64,000 nt of DNA from Telluribacter sp035998675 (GTDB lineage: Bacteria; Bacteroidota; Bacteroidia; Cytophagales; Spirosomataceae): NCBI RefSeq assembly GCF_035998675.1, contig NZ_DASYHI010000019.1, forward strand, positions 1 to 64,000, given 5' to 3'. Under the pieces are notes generated by a model that was not told where the DNA came from, ran no database searches, and worked only from the letters and a program-made list of their open reading frames with translations. A program made the position numbers and the translations under genes. Below, one piece after another: positions 26,080 to 34,186 of the stretch (the first letter of the stretch is position 1; each line of letters opens with the position of its first letter).

Positions 26080-26817
26080 ATGAGTCGTTTACAGGACAAA
26101 ATTGCCATTATTACGGGCGGAGCCAGGGGCATTGGTAAAGCCACGGCGGAAGTATTTACCAGAGAAGGCGCCACGGTCATTATCTGGGATATGCTCGATG
26201 CCGGTGAGGCTACCGCCCGGGAGTTGCGGGAGCAGGGCCACCAGGCCGAATTCAGAAAGGTAAGCGTAACCGATGCTCCGGCGCTGGAAGCCGCCGCCCG
26301 CGAGGTAGTAGAGCGGTACGGGCGCATTGATATTCTGATCAACAATGCCGGTATTACCCGCGACCGCTCCCTGCTCAAAATGTCGCAGGCCGAGTGGGAG
26401 CAGGTTATTGATGTAAACCTCAACGGCGTTTTTTATTGCACCAAAGCCGTAGTACCCTACATGGTCGAAAAGCAGTACGGTCGTATAATCTGTACATCGT
26501 CGGTGGTAGGTATCACGGGCAATTTCGGGCAGACCAACTATTCCGCTACCAAGGCGGCCATGATCGGAATGGTAAAGACCTGGGCGCGGGAGCTGGGCAA
26601 GTACAATATTACGGCCAACGCCGTGGCACCGGGCTTTATCCTGACGGATATGACCGACCAGATTCCGGAGGAAGTACGGAACCAAACCGTAGCGGGCATA
26701 CCCGTCAAGCGCATGGGCGTACCCGAAGACATTGCCTACGCCTACCTGTTCCTGGCCAGCGAGGAAGCTTCCTACGTCAACGGCCATACCCTCAGTGTCA
26801 ACGGTGGTGTAGCCTGA
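26080..26817 (+). CDS. Short-chain dehydrogenase, FabG-like 3-ketoacyl reductase
   Basis: A 245-residue SDR enzyme. The cofactor loop is TGGARGIGKA (12-21), NNAG is at 88-91, and the catalytic group is S140/S141, Y154 and K158 (YSATK). The PG motif region is VAPGFILTDMT. Overall it is close to 3-oxoacyl-ACP reductase (FabG), but its place at the end of a cluster with an acyl-CoA dehydrogenase and kinase makes a 3-hydroxyacyl-CoA dehydrogenase role in breakdown equally plausible. W36-D37 after the second strand (VIIWDML) does not clearly mark NAD or NADP preference. Confidence 0.88.
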   Translation: MSRLQDKIAIITGGARGIGKATAEVFTREGATVIIWDMLDAGEATARELREQGHQAEFRKVSVTDAPALEAAAREVVERYGRIDILINNAGITRDRSLLKMSQAEWEQVIDVNLNGVFYCTKAVVPYMVEKQYGRIICTSSVVGITGNFGQTNYSATKAAMIGMVKTWARELGKYNITANAVAPGFILTDMTDQIPEEVRNQTVAGIPVKRMGVPEDIAYAYLFLASEEASYVNGHTLSVNGGVA

Positions 26818-26841
26818 TAGTACCTCCAGATTTAAAAGCAA

Positions 26842-26875
26842 AAAAGGCCTTGTGCTCGCTGCACAAGGCTTTTCT
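26842..26875. terminator. Intrinsic terminator between convergent genes
   Basis: GCCTTGTGC (26847-26855) pairs with GCACAAGGC (26861-26869), with A-rich and T-rich flanks, ending the dehydrogenase-SDR cluster and the convergent secreted-protein gene. Confidence 0.85.
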
Positions 26876-26897
26876 TTGTAGCTGTACTTAATAGCCC

Positions 26898-27521
26898 TTA
26901 GCGGGTAATGGCTACTTCTTCGGAGTACACCCGGCCGTTGATTGTCACCAGCACGTTGTATTGACCTTCCGGCAGTTGGCTTAAATCGTACCGGCGGTTC
27001 AGGATGTTCTCTACCACCTGCGCCTGCTCTGAGTATACTACCTTTTGCTGGTCGTTGTATAGCTGCAACGAGAAAGAAGAACTGCCGGCCAGTACTGTAT
27101 ATACACTTAGCTTGTTTTCGAGCAGGCGTACCGCGGGGCGCTGCGTTTCCTCAGCCTCACTCTGCCGAACCGTCGTAACACCTCCTTTGATTTCGACCGG
27201 TACTACATAACTATAGCTGGCATTGGAAACCTTAATGAAGTAAGCCCCATCTGCTAGCTTACGCAGGTTGTAGGACTCCGCAAAAGAAGGGTTTTTTCTT
27301 ATTTTCCTGACGAAAAGAACATTTTTGTTTGCATCCATCAGCTCTACCGTCACGGCCTGAGCCGATACCGACTCGGCGGCTATCAGGACTTTATTTTCTT
27401 TGAGAGATACCACACGTACCTGAACGTCGCCGCTATGGGTAGTGCTACCGAAGGTGGTAGAGGTAAACCCTGCCAGCAGGGTAAAAAGGATAAGGCTGGT
27501 AATACTAATTGATTTCTTCAT
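26898..27521 (-). CDS. Secreted protein with two T9SS-tail-like beta-sandwich repeats
   Basis: A 207-residue exported protein with signal peptide MKKSISITSLILFTLLAGFTSTTFG. Two similar beta domains of about 85 residues follow; each has a strand such as VTVELMDANKNVLFVRKI or FSLQLYNDQQKVVYSEQ, then a turn such as LRKLADGAYFIKV or LSQLPEGQYNVLV. That turn resembles the LxxGxYxxxV core of type IX sorting tails and of a small protein at 44667-45056. The start at 27521 is chosen because the promoter found at 27549-27581 lies downstream of the other candidate start at 27551. Function unknown; possibly an envelope structural protein. Confidence 0.78.
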   Translation of the reverse strand: MKKSISITSLILFTLLAGFTSTTFGSTTHSGDVQVRVVSLKENKVLIAAESVSAQAVTVELMDANKNVLFVRKIRKNPSFAESYNLRKLADGAYFIKVSNASYSYVVPVEIKGGVTTVRQSEAEETQRPAVRLLENKLSVYTVLAGSSSFSLQLYNDQQKVVYSEQAQVVENILNRRYDLSQLPEGQYNVLVTINGRVYSEEVAITR

Positions 27522-27548
27522 GACTAGTTCAAATTGAGTTTGATGCTG

Positions 27549-27581
27549 CAAAAGTGCAATAAACTCCTAATCATTTCCAAA
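27549..27581 (-). promoter_or_regulatory. Promoter of secreted beta-sandwich gene
   Basis: Minus-strand CACTTTTG (27556-27549; one mismatch to TAnnTTTG) with TTTG (27581-27578) 21 bp upstream. The remaining 226 bp up to the next gene are AT-rich and hold no convincing gene. Confidence 0.5.
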
Positions 27582-27807
27582 CCGGATCTTATACTTCCAA
27601 ACAAAATATAATTTTGTTCAATATAAATTACATCGCCATGATCGAAATATAAATATATACAACTCGTATTTTGTTAAAATTTTATTTGCAAATAATTAAA
27701 AACACTTCGCCTGCCACGAACCCAAAGACCCGACCACGGGAAGAGGTACTCATGATAAAATTCTTTATAAAATCATATCGAAAAAGATCCCAGAAGATGC
27801 CCGTCTC

Positions 27808-28788
27808 CTACCAGTTGATCCCCTTATCACCCAGTCCCAGGCGTTTCGTAAACTGAGACGAGATACTGGACCGGCTGGTGATGTACCGTACACTGGCCCC
27901 GATGTAGGGAGTAGGAGCGGGCGAATAGGCGGTGAGGTTTTCGCGGGCGCTATTGAACGTGCGCAGCTGGCGGAAGCCCGTCATACCTGCCTCTACCGAT
28001 ACATTTAAAACAGTAAAGAGGTGAGCATTGGCGGCGATTCCTAACTTAACGTGCTGGTAGTTTTCCCGACGCAGTAGTTTCTCTTCGGGAGCCTGTACCT
28101 GAAAGCCGCCGCTGTAGCCATTCACCCCGGCGATGAAATCCAGGTTAGACCATTTGTTGATTTTATAATTGACGTCGGCCATAAAAGGCAGAATAGCCGT
28201 GGCCCGCCACTGCGGCCCCAGGCGCTTGTTCACACCAAATACCGGAACCACGCGCAGCTTCTGGTTATAAACCAGCACGGAGCCGTAGATAATCTGCGAC
28301 TGCAGTCCAAAAATATGCATACGGGCAGCACCGCCCCACAGGTAAGGCTGCGGCGAAAAAAACGTTTCGTTGGTTTCGGTCATACCCAGTCCGCCCCCAT
28401 ATACCCACAGCCGCTCCTTAACGCTGGCCTGCAGCCGGATCACGCCCAACGAAGCCGTTTTGTAGCCGTTAGTCGGCGTTTTTATACCTTCAAACGTAGG
28501 CTGCAGCTGCGAAAACTGAGCAATTACCAGCGTGTGTACTGCCCGCAGGTCCAGTTTTTTTCTCAGGCTGAAACTTGCCTGTACCTCGCTCTGTACCGGT
28601 ACCATTCCAAAAAAGCTCGTCCGGGAAAGACCGAAGTCCTGGCTGGTGGGTACATTGGAGGGTACGTAGTAGTCGGCCCGAAGGGTGACATTGGGGTAAA
28701 AAAGGCGACTGAGGCTCAGTTGCTGAGCGTGAACAGTTGAGAAAGTCACTACCAGAACGAGCGACAGAACCAGTGGATTTAGCTTCAT
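27808..28788 (-). CDS. Exported protein of unknown function, probable outer-membrane beta-barrel
   Basis: A 326-residue protein with a clear signal peptide (MKLNPLVLSLVLVVTFSTVHAQQ). The rest alternates polar and hydrophobic residues in strands with aromatic ends, for example LWVYGGGLGMTETNETFF, SQIIYGSVLVYNQKLRVVPVFGV and NLDFIAGVNGYSGGFQV, ending TPYIGASVRYITSR. This suggests a beta-barrel of about 12-14 strands in the outer membrane. I do not recognise a family. It is a single-gene unit. Confidence 0.72.
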   Translation of the reverse strand: MKLNPLVLSLVLVVTFSTVHAQQLSLSRLFYPNVTLRADYYVPSNVPTSQDFGLSRTSFFGMVPVQSEVQASFSLRKKLDLRAVHTLVIAQFSQLQPTFEGIKTPTNGYKTASLGVIRLQASVKERLWVYGGGLGMTETNETFFSPQPYLWGGAARMHIFGLQSQIIYGSVLVYNQKLRVVPVFGVNKRLGPQWRATAILPFMADVNYKINKWSNLDFIAGVNGYSGGFQVQAPEEKLLRRENYQHVKLGIAANAHLFTVLNVSVEAGMTGFRQLRTFNSARENLTAYSPAPTPYIGASVRYITSRSSISSQFTKRLGLGDKGINW

Positions 28789-28936
28789 GAGTGAGTCTAT
28801 TACAAAGAGTGCTGTATGCCATAACGCCGGATTGGGGGCAGTATTGCCCTGCCGGAAGCGGAGTTTGACGGAACGAATAAAATGTTGATTAGGATGAATT
28901 CATTTCCTACCTTATGCCCCGAACCTTACATTTAGC

Positions 28937-30700
28937 ATGATTAAACTACCCTCGGTACAAAATCTGACAAGTGCCATTCAACGCGTTATACAGCGGCTGC
29001 CCTGGGTAGTACTGGTCGCCGCCGCCAAGGCCCTGCTCCTGATTACCCTCATCGAAACGCCCCGCACCGACGAACCTACCCATAACCTGCTGGTCCGGCT
29101 GGCTTTTTTGCTTTTTCTGGCCTTGCCCCTGTTGCTCAGCGTACGGCTCGTGGCGGAGCGCAGGCGCTGGAGCCAGGCGGTACAACTGGGTGCCGTGGTG
29201 GCGGTAGTGGTACTGCTTATCGGGTACTTCTTTACCATGAACGAAACCCCCATTCAGCGCGACTACTACCGCTTTGGGTTATTTATGGTCAGTGCGCACC
29301 TGCTCGTGTCCTTTGCTCCTTTTGTGGGGTACAATAAACCACACGGTTTTTGGGAATTCAATAAAACGCTTTTTATCCAGATCTTGACCGCTACACTGTA
29401 CGCAGGTACCTTGTACATAGGCCTTATCATCGCCATCGAAACCGTCCGTTTTTTGTTCGATGTTGATTATCCTTTCCGCATCGAGGCAGATTTATTTGTC
29501 CTTATCTTCAGCTTTTTTCATACCTTGCTCTTTCTCAGCGGCATTCCCGAACGGCTGGACCAGCTCGACGAAATAAGCGAGTACCCAAAGGGACTGAAAC
29601 TTTTTACGCAGTACGTGCTGCTGCCCCTCGAGGTAGTATACCTGATTATCCTGTACGTGTACTCAGCCCAGATCCTGATCCAGTGGCGGCTGCCCGAAGG
29701 CGGCGTGGCCTACCTGGTGGTGGCCTTTTCGGTGGCGGGTATTCTGGCGCTCCTGCTCCTGTACCCCCTGCGCAGCTCCGCCGAAGAACGGTGGATACGG
29801 CTCTTTGCCCGACGCTTCCACCTGGCGTTGCTCCCGCTGATTGTGCTGCTCTTTGTGGGAATTTACCGCCGCATCGGCGACTATGGCATTACCGAAAACC
29901 GGTACCTGGTCGGGATTCTGGCGGTGTGGCTGCTGGGAATTACCTTTTACCTGCTGTTCAGCAAGCGCGACGACATCCGCCTGATTCCCCTAACGCTGTG
30001 CCTCATAAGCTTCGCCATTGCGATAGGTCCGTGGAGTATCTTCGGCCTGTCGCGCCAGAGTCAGGCCAACCGTTTTCGGGATCTTCTGGCAAAATACCAG
30101 CTCCTGAATAACCAGCAGCAGCTGGAAGGCAGGGCCGCCGTGCCGCCCGGCGACTACGACCACCTGCAGTCTATAGTAAGGTACTTCCGCGACCGGGGCG
30201 AAACCGCTACCCTGCAGCCGTTTTTTGCTCAGCTTCCCACCCGCAACAATCCTACCACCCTGGCCAATGCCATGGAGGTACGGCTGAGGAACAGCCTTTC
30301 GGTGAAAGCTATACCGGGTGAAGCCAGCCGGACGCTCAACTTCTCCACCCGCTCAGCACCCAATGAAATTTACGCGCTGGACATCAACGGCTATGGTACC
30401 ATGTGGCTGTTTAACGTGTATGGTGAGCAGCGGATGGAGCAGAACGGCTGGATGATACAGCCCACCGGCAACGGCCGGAATCTGACGGTATACCGGGGCA
30501 CTACCCAGGTAGCCTCCTGGGATATAGCCACCCGCCTGGCCGAGCTGGAGCAGGAGTACGGCACTTCTTCGTACGAGGTTGATCCGGCGCAGCTTGTATT
30601 CAGTTTTCAGGACCAGGCCCACTCGCTGCGGCTGGTGCTGCGCTCGGCGGCCCGCAATGGCGACACCTACTCGTACGAGGGAATTTTGTTAAGAAAATAA
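28937..30700 (+). CDS. DUF4153-type polytopic membrane protein
   Basis: A 587-residue protein with about 11 membrane segments in its first 380 residues (for example PLLLSVRLVAER, VVAVVVLLIGYFF, LLPLEVVYLIILYVYSAQILIQW). A soluble C-terminal part of about 200 residues follows, containing LQPFFAQLPT and ANAMEVRLRNSLSV. The WRLPEGGVAYLVVAFSVAGILALLLLYPLR block matches my memory of the DUF4153 family, whose function is unknown. The C-terminal region may lie in the periplasm or cytoplasm. It is followed 91 bp later by a YdjC-type deacetylase gene. Confidence 0.75.
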   Translation: MIKLPSVQNLTSAIQRVIQRLPWVVLVAAAKALLLITLIETPRTDEPTHNLLVRLAFLLFLALPLLLSVRLVAERRRWSQAVQLGAVVAVVVLLIGYFFTMNETPIQRDYYRFGLFMVSAHLLVSFAPFVGYNKPHGFWEFNKTLFIQILTATLYAGTLYIGLIIAIETVRFLFDVDYPFRIEADLFVLIFSFFHTLLFLSGIPERLDQLDEISEYPKGLKLFTQYVLLPLEVVYLIILYVYSAQILIQWRLPEGGVAYLVVAFSVAGILALLLLYPLRSSAEERWIRLFARRFHLALLPLIVLLFVGIYRRIGDYGITENRYLVGILAVWLLGITFYLLFSKRDDIRLIPLTLCLISFAIAIGPWSIFGLSRQSQANRFRDLLAKYQLLNNQQQLEGRAAVPPGDYDHLQSIVRYFRDRGETATLQPFFAQLPTRNNPTTLANAMEVRLRNSLSVKAIPGEASRTLNFSTRSAPNEIYALDINGYGTMWLFNVYGEQRMEQNGWMIQPTGNGRNLTVYRGTTQVASWDIATRLAELEQEYGTSSYEVDPAQLVFSFQDQAHSLRLVLRSAARNGDTYSYEGILLRK

Positions 30701-30791
30701 TAGCCCGAAAGTCCGGATAAGAAGTATGATAGAGGTAGTATATTTCCTAAACCCTTACTTTTTAAGTCCTAATCATTTACAGCCATTTTTC

Positions 30792-31784
30792 ATGAAAAGT
30801 AGTCTTATTGTACTTCTGTTAGCCGTAGCCACCGCCGCCTTTGCCCAAAGTCCTGAAACTACCTTCGCCGAAAAGTTAGGCTATCCGAAAGGAAAAAAAG
30901 TAGTGATCATGCACATAGACGACGCGGGTATGTCGTACGACTCCAACCTGGGTACCATCAGGGCTCTGCGCGAGGGAGTAGCTACCTCCGTAAGTATCAT
31001 GATGCCCTGCTCGTGGGTACCCGGCTTTGTGCACTACATGAAGCAAAACCCGGGGGTAGATGCCGGTCTGCACCTGACGCTGACCTCCGAATGGAAAGAC
31101 TACCGCTGGGGGCCACTGGCCGGTAAGCCCGCCGTGAAGAGCCTGGTGGATGCCGAAGGAGCGCTCTGGCCCAGTGTAAAAGACGTAGTACAAAATGGCT
31201 CGCCCGACGACGTAGAAAGGGAGATCCGCGCCCAGCTTGACCGCGCCCGTTCCATGGGTTTTGAGCCTACGCACCTTGATTCACACATGGGTACCTTGTT
31301 TGCGACTCCGGCCTTTATAGAGCGCTACGTCAAGGTAGGGATGCAGGAAAAGATTCCGGTGATGTTTCCGGGTGGACATAACACCGCCATTCAGATTGAC
31401 GAAAAAATGTCGCCGGAGATGCTGACCATGACCCGCCAGATTGGCAGCCAGCTGTGGGCTTCGGGCCTGCCGGTCCTGGACGACCTGCACAATGAAAGCT
31501 ACGGCTGGAAGGGCAACGCCAGTATGTCCAAAAAAGAACTGCAGCGCTACAAAACTGAAAAGTACATCGACGGCCTGAAAAACCTGAAGCCGGGCCTTAC
31601 CATGGTAATCATGCACTGTACTGATCCAACGGAAGTGTTCGCCCATATTTCGGAGTCAGGAATTACCCGTGAAGGCGACCTGCTGGCCATGATTGATCCC
31701 GAGTTGCGCAAGTACATCGAAAAGGAAGGCATTATCCTGACCACCTGGCGCGAAGCCATGCAGCGCCGCACGCAGGTGAAGTAA
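30792..31784 (+). CDS. YdjC/ChbG-family deacetylase, exported
   Basis: A 330-residue protein with signal peptide MKSSLIVLLLAVATAAFAQ and a ChbG/YdjC-type domain, which removes acetyl groups from chito-oligosaccharides in known members. Metal and catalytic motifs are visible: HIDDAGMS (about 41-48), DAGLHLTLTSEW and THLDSHMGTLFATP, with MIMHCTDPTEVF near the end. The start is taken at the ATG opening the signal peptide; an in-frame start 66 bp upstream is less likely. Periplasmic location and sugar target are inference; it could act on a polysaccharide or lipid. Confidence 0.85.
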   Translation: MKSSLIVLLLAVATAAFAQSPETTFAEKLGYPKGKKVVIMHIDDAGMSYDSNLGTIRALREGVATSVSIMMPCSWVPGFVHYMKQNPGVDAGLHLTLTSEWKDYRWGPLAGKPAVKSLVDAEGALWPSVKDVVQNGSPDDVEREIRAQLDRARSMGFEPTHLDSHMGTLFATPAFIERYVKVGMQEKIPVMFPGGHNTAIQIDEKMSPEMLTMTRQIGSQLWASGLPVLDDLHNESYGWKGNASMSKKELQRYKTEKYIDGLKNLKPGLTMVIMHCTDPTEVFAHISESGITREGDLLAMIDPELRKYIEKEGIILTTWREAMQRRTQVK

Positions 31785-31812
31785 GTATACATCCCGCTAT
31801 CTACAGAGAGTT

Positions 31813-31847
31813 GATTCCTGCATAGTACTTGTTTCTACGCAGGAATC
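31813..31847. terminator. Hairpin terminator overlapping the end of a convergent gene
   Basis: GATTCCTGC (31813-31821) pairs with GCAGGAATC (31839-31847). Its right arm encodes the last codons (A-I-P-A) of the minus-strand gene. Confidence 0.7.
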
Positions 31848-32548
31848 GCTGTTTTATGGCCTTTGCTGCTGCTTTGTTTATTCAGATAGTACTTCACCGT
31901 ACGACCAATAAGAATACCCCCGATGACACCGGGAGCCAGCCAGGCCACCAGATTAAGCCAGAACGCGTAGGGTCCTTCGTTGAAACGGGTGTTGACCACC
32001 GCAAAGGCTGTAAAAGCAGCAATGTACGCACCGCCCATTCGGGTTATATGGTGGAAAAACCAGCTCTTCTTAAGGTACTTACTTTTTGCAGCATTTTTGA
32101 ATCGGCGCCAGTCGTAGCTGCTTTGGCTGAAAAGTACCGTTCCAAAAACCAGGTATAGAATTGAAGGTATTCCAAAATTACTCTGCGATAACTGAAAGAT
32201 ACCCAGCGTCAGCATACCTACCGCCGAAAGCAAAGCCAGTCCGGCTGCGTTGTAGTCCAGCCGCTCTACGTGAACCCTTAAACGGTTACGCAGGATCTCG
32301 CGCCGCCCCGTGAAGCACATGTAGAAGCTGAAAATAGCAATGAACAACAGGAACAACGGACTACCTTTGAAAGCCACCAGCCAGAAAGCCGTAGCGCATA
32401 CCACAGCCATAGCGTAGTAGAAAACCAGCCCCGACCGGTTGTGCAGCGGGCTTCCTTTTTTAACCACCAGTGGGACTACCCCCACCGCCAGGGCTGAGAA
32501 GCCGGCGGCAATGTGCAGGATCAGGAACAGAGTGTTGAGCAGGTTCAT
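31835..32548 (-). CDS. Polytopic membrane protein, DUF2306-like
   Basis: A 237-residue protein with about seven hydrophobic segments. The first segment and loop, LFLILHIAAGFSALAVGVVPLVVKKGSPLHNRSGLVFYYAM, resembles the DUF2306 family, in which a conserved HxxxG and a KGxxxHRxxG loop recur. Another conserved-looking site is WFFHHITRMGGAYIAAFTAF. The function is not known. The start at 32548 follows from a strong promoter at 32583-32615, which excludes the candidate at 32614. Confidence 0.65.
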   Translation of the reverse strand: MNLLNTLFLILHIAAGFSALAVGVVPLVVKKGSPLHNRSGLVFYYAMAVVCATAFWLVAFKGSPLFLLFIAIFSFYMCFTGRREILRNRLRVHVERLDYNAAGLALLSAVGMLTLGIFQLSQSNFGIPSILYLVFGTVLFSQSSYDWRRFKNAAKSKYLKKSWFFHHITRMGGAYIAAFTAFAVVNTRFNEGPYAFWLNLVAWLAPGVIGGILIGRTVKYYLNKQSSSKGHKTAIPA

Positions 32549-32582
32549 AGCGAATAGATTTGTGTTGTTTGATTCGATGACA

Positions 32583-32615
32583 CAAACGTATCGCTCCTTC
32601 ACGCACCACTCCAAA
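32583..32615 (-). promoter_or_regulatory. Promoter of DUF2306-like gene (textbook Bacteroidota form)
   Basis: Minus-strand TTTG (32615-32612), 21 bp, TACGTTTG (32590-32583): full matches at both boxes. The region from here to 32975 (about 360 bp) shows no further gene or clear site. Confidence 0.75.
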
Positions 32616-32975
32616 TCGGAGGGACTACGGACAAGGTTTTGGGATAATCAGCCCGGCGGAGGGGCTTTTGGGATAAATGACAAAGCAAAAAACCCTCTTA
32701 TGCGCTGCAAAGGACCTGCATTCGTGCTATCAGTTTTAAGGTTGTATTCCTCCTGCTCAGAAGCTTTTTGGCTTCCACTTCCGCCTAAGTCTTCATGGGC
32801 AACCTACCGTTAGATAAATTTTCAGAAACTAAAGCTTCCGATTCTGGACCCGTGCGGGGACAAGTGATATATTTAACAGGAGTTTAATTCTTTCAAAAAA
32901 TTATACTCTTCTGCTTTTCTGTCACCGACAATCGATTTACCCTAATGAATAATTTAAAACCATCCTCTTCTAAAA

Positions 32976-34013
32976 ATGAAAAAATTAGCTGTCTACACCA
33001 CCTTATTTACGTTCTATTATCTACTTATTGAAGTAGGACTAAGACTATTTTACTTTGGATTCGCTACATGCATTTTTAACCCCTATCATTCCTTTATTAA
33101 AAAGCACTACTCGGAGCTTGCCCCGATCTTCGCGCAGAATACTAGAGAAGAAAAAGACGTTAAGAATATTTTAATTTTAGGTGGTTCAGTAGTTAGTACC
33201 AACTGGTCCCACCTGGAAACACGGCTGGAAAAGCTCCTTCAGCCGCATCTTTCCAAGGGAAGTGCTATTCGGGTATACAATGCCGCAGCGCCTGCTAATA
33301 CTTCACTGGACAATCTGATTAAGTACAAACTAGTAGCTAACCAGCACTTTGACCTGGTAATTTATTATGAGGCCATCAATGAGAACAGGTTCAACAACGT
33401 ACCCAGTGAGCTGTTCAGGGAAGACTATAGCCACGTAGTATGGTACCGGGACGTCCATCTGATTGTGCAGCATACTGAACTCAAATACACAGTTATACCT
33501 TATACGCTCCACTTTATTTATAAGAAGCTGAAGCACCTTTACACCAAACCGGCGAGCCTCGATATGAACAGCGTACCGTTTGATTATGTCACCCATGGGA
33601 GCGAAATAAAAACTTCGGTCTCTTACCGGAAAAACATTCAGGAACTAATTAATATTGCTAAATCCCGGCAGGAGCCACTCCTGCTCATGTCCTATGCGTC
33701 TTTTTTCCCGGAAGGGGTCCATCTGACCGGAACTGAGACTGACAAGAGCTATTTTGGAAAATGTAAGTACCAGTCCAGTATTTCTATCTGGGGTACTCCT
33801 GAAAATGTCCAGAAAGGTATTAAGGTTCATAATGACCAGCTCCGAGAACTGGTAGCCTTAAACAAAATAAGCTTCCTGGATATGGATGTGGCCCTGCCTC
33901 GTAACAAAGAGAATTTCTGTGATATATGTCATTTAAGGGAAGAGACAGGCGTACAACAATTTGCCAATATTCTCAAAGACCATATCTTTTCAGAACACCT
34001 GCTTGGTCTGTAG
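32976..34013 (+). CDS. SGNH-hydrolase-like membrane-anchored protein, possibly acquired
   Basis: A 345-residue protein with one N-terminal hydrophobic segment (about 5-30). Partial SGNH-hydrolase landmarks follow: ILILGGSVVSTNW (block I, with the GGS serine), YNAAAPANTSLDNLIKY (block II-like), LVIYYEAINEN (block III position) and DICHLREETGVQQFANIL (block V with D and H). Such proteins acylate or deacylate surface glycans. The sequence is visibly richer in A/T than the neighbours, with a different codon choice, a common trait of transferred surface-polysaccharide genes. It is isolated from other polysaccharide genes. The family call is moderate; the catalytic asparagine motif is not an exact GxND. 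Confidence 0.6.
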   Translation: MKKLAVYTTLFTFYYLLIEVGLRLFYFGFATCIFNPYHSFIKKHYSELAPIFAQNTREEKDVKNILILGGSVVSTNWSHLETRLEKLLQPHLSKGSAIRVYNAAAPANTSLDNLIKYKLVANQHFDLVIYYEAINENRFNNVPSELFREDYSHVVWYRDVHLIVQHTELKYTVIPYTLHFIYKKLKHLYTKPASLDMNSVPFDYVTHGSEIKTSVSYRKNIQELINIAKSRQEPLLLMSYASFFPEGVHLTGTETDKSYFGKCKYQSSISIWGTPENVQKGIKVHNDQLRELVALNKISFLDMDVALPRNKENFCDICHLREETGVQQFANILKDHIFSEHLLGL

Positions 34014-34115
34014 CGTCCAAAAGGCTATTACAGGATAATATGAGGAGAAGCCAGATTACTATCCTGCAAGCATGGGACAAATGCAGGTAAAGCCTTTTAC
34101 TAGTACCCTAATAAA

Positions 34116-34155
34116 GTAAGACCTCACCAGATCTTATAAGCTGGTGAGGTCTTAC
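34116..34155. terminator. Strong hairpin terminator after SGNH-like and lpd genes
   Basis: GTAAGACCTCACCAG (34116-34130) and CTGGTGAGGTCTTAC (34141-34155) form a perfect 15-bp stem with a 10-nt loop between convergent genes. Confidence 0.85.
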
Positions 34156-34186
34156 TCATTAACCTATACGTTAAACTTACTACCTG

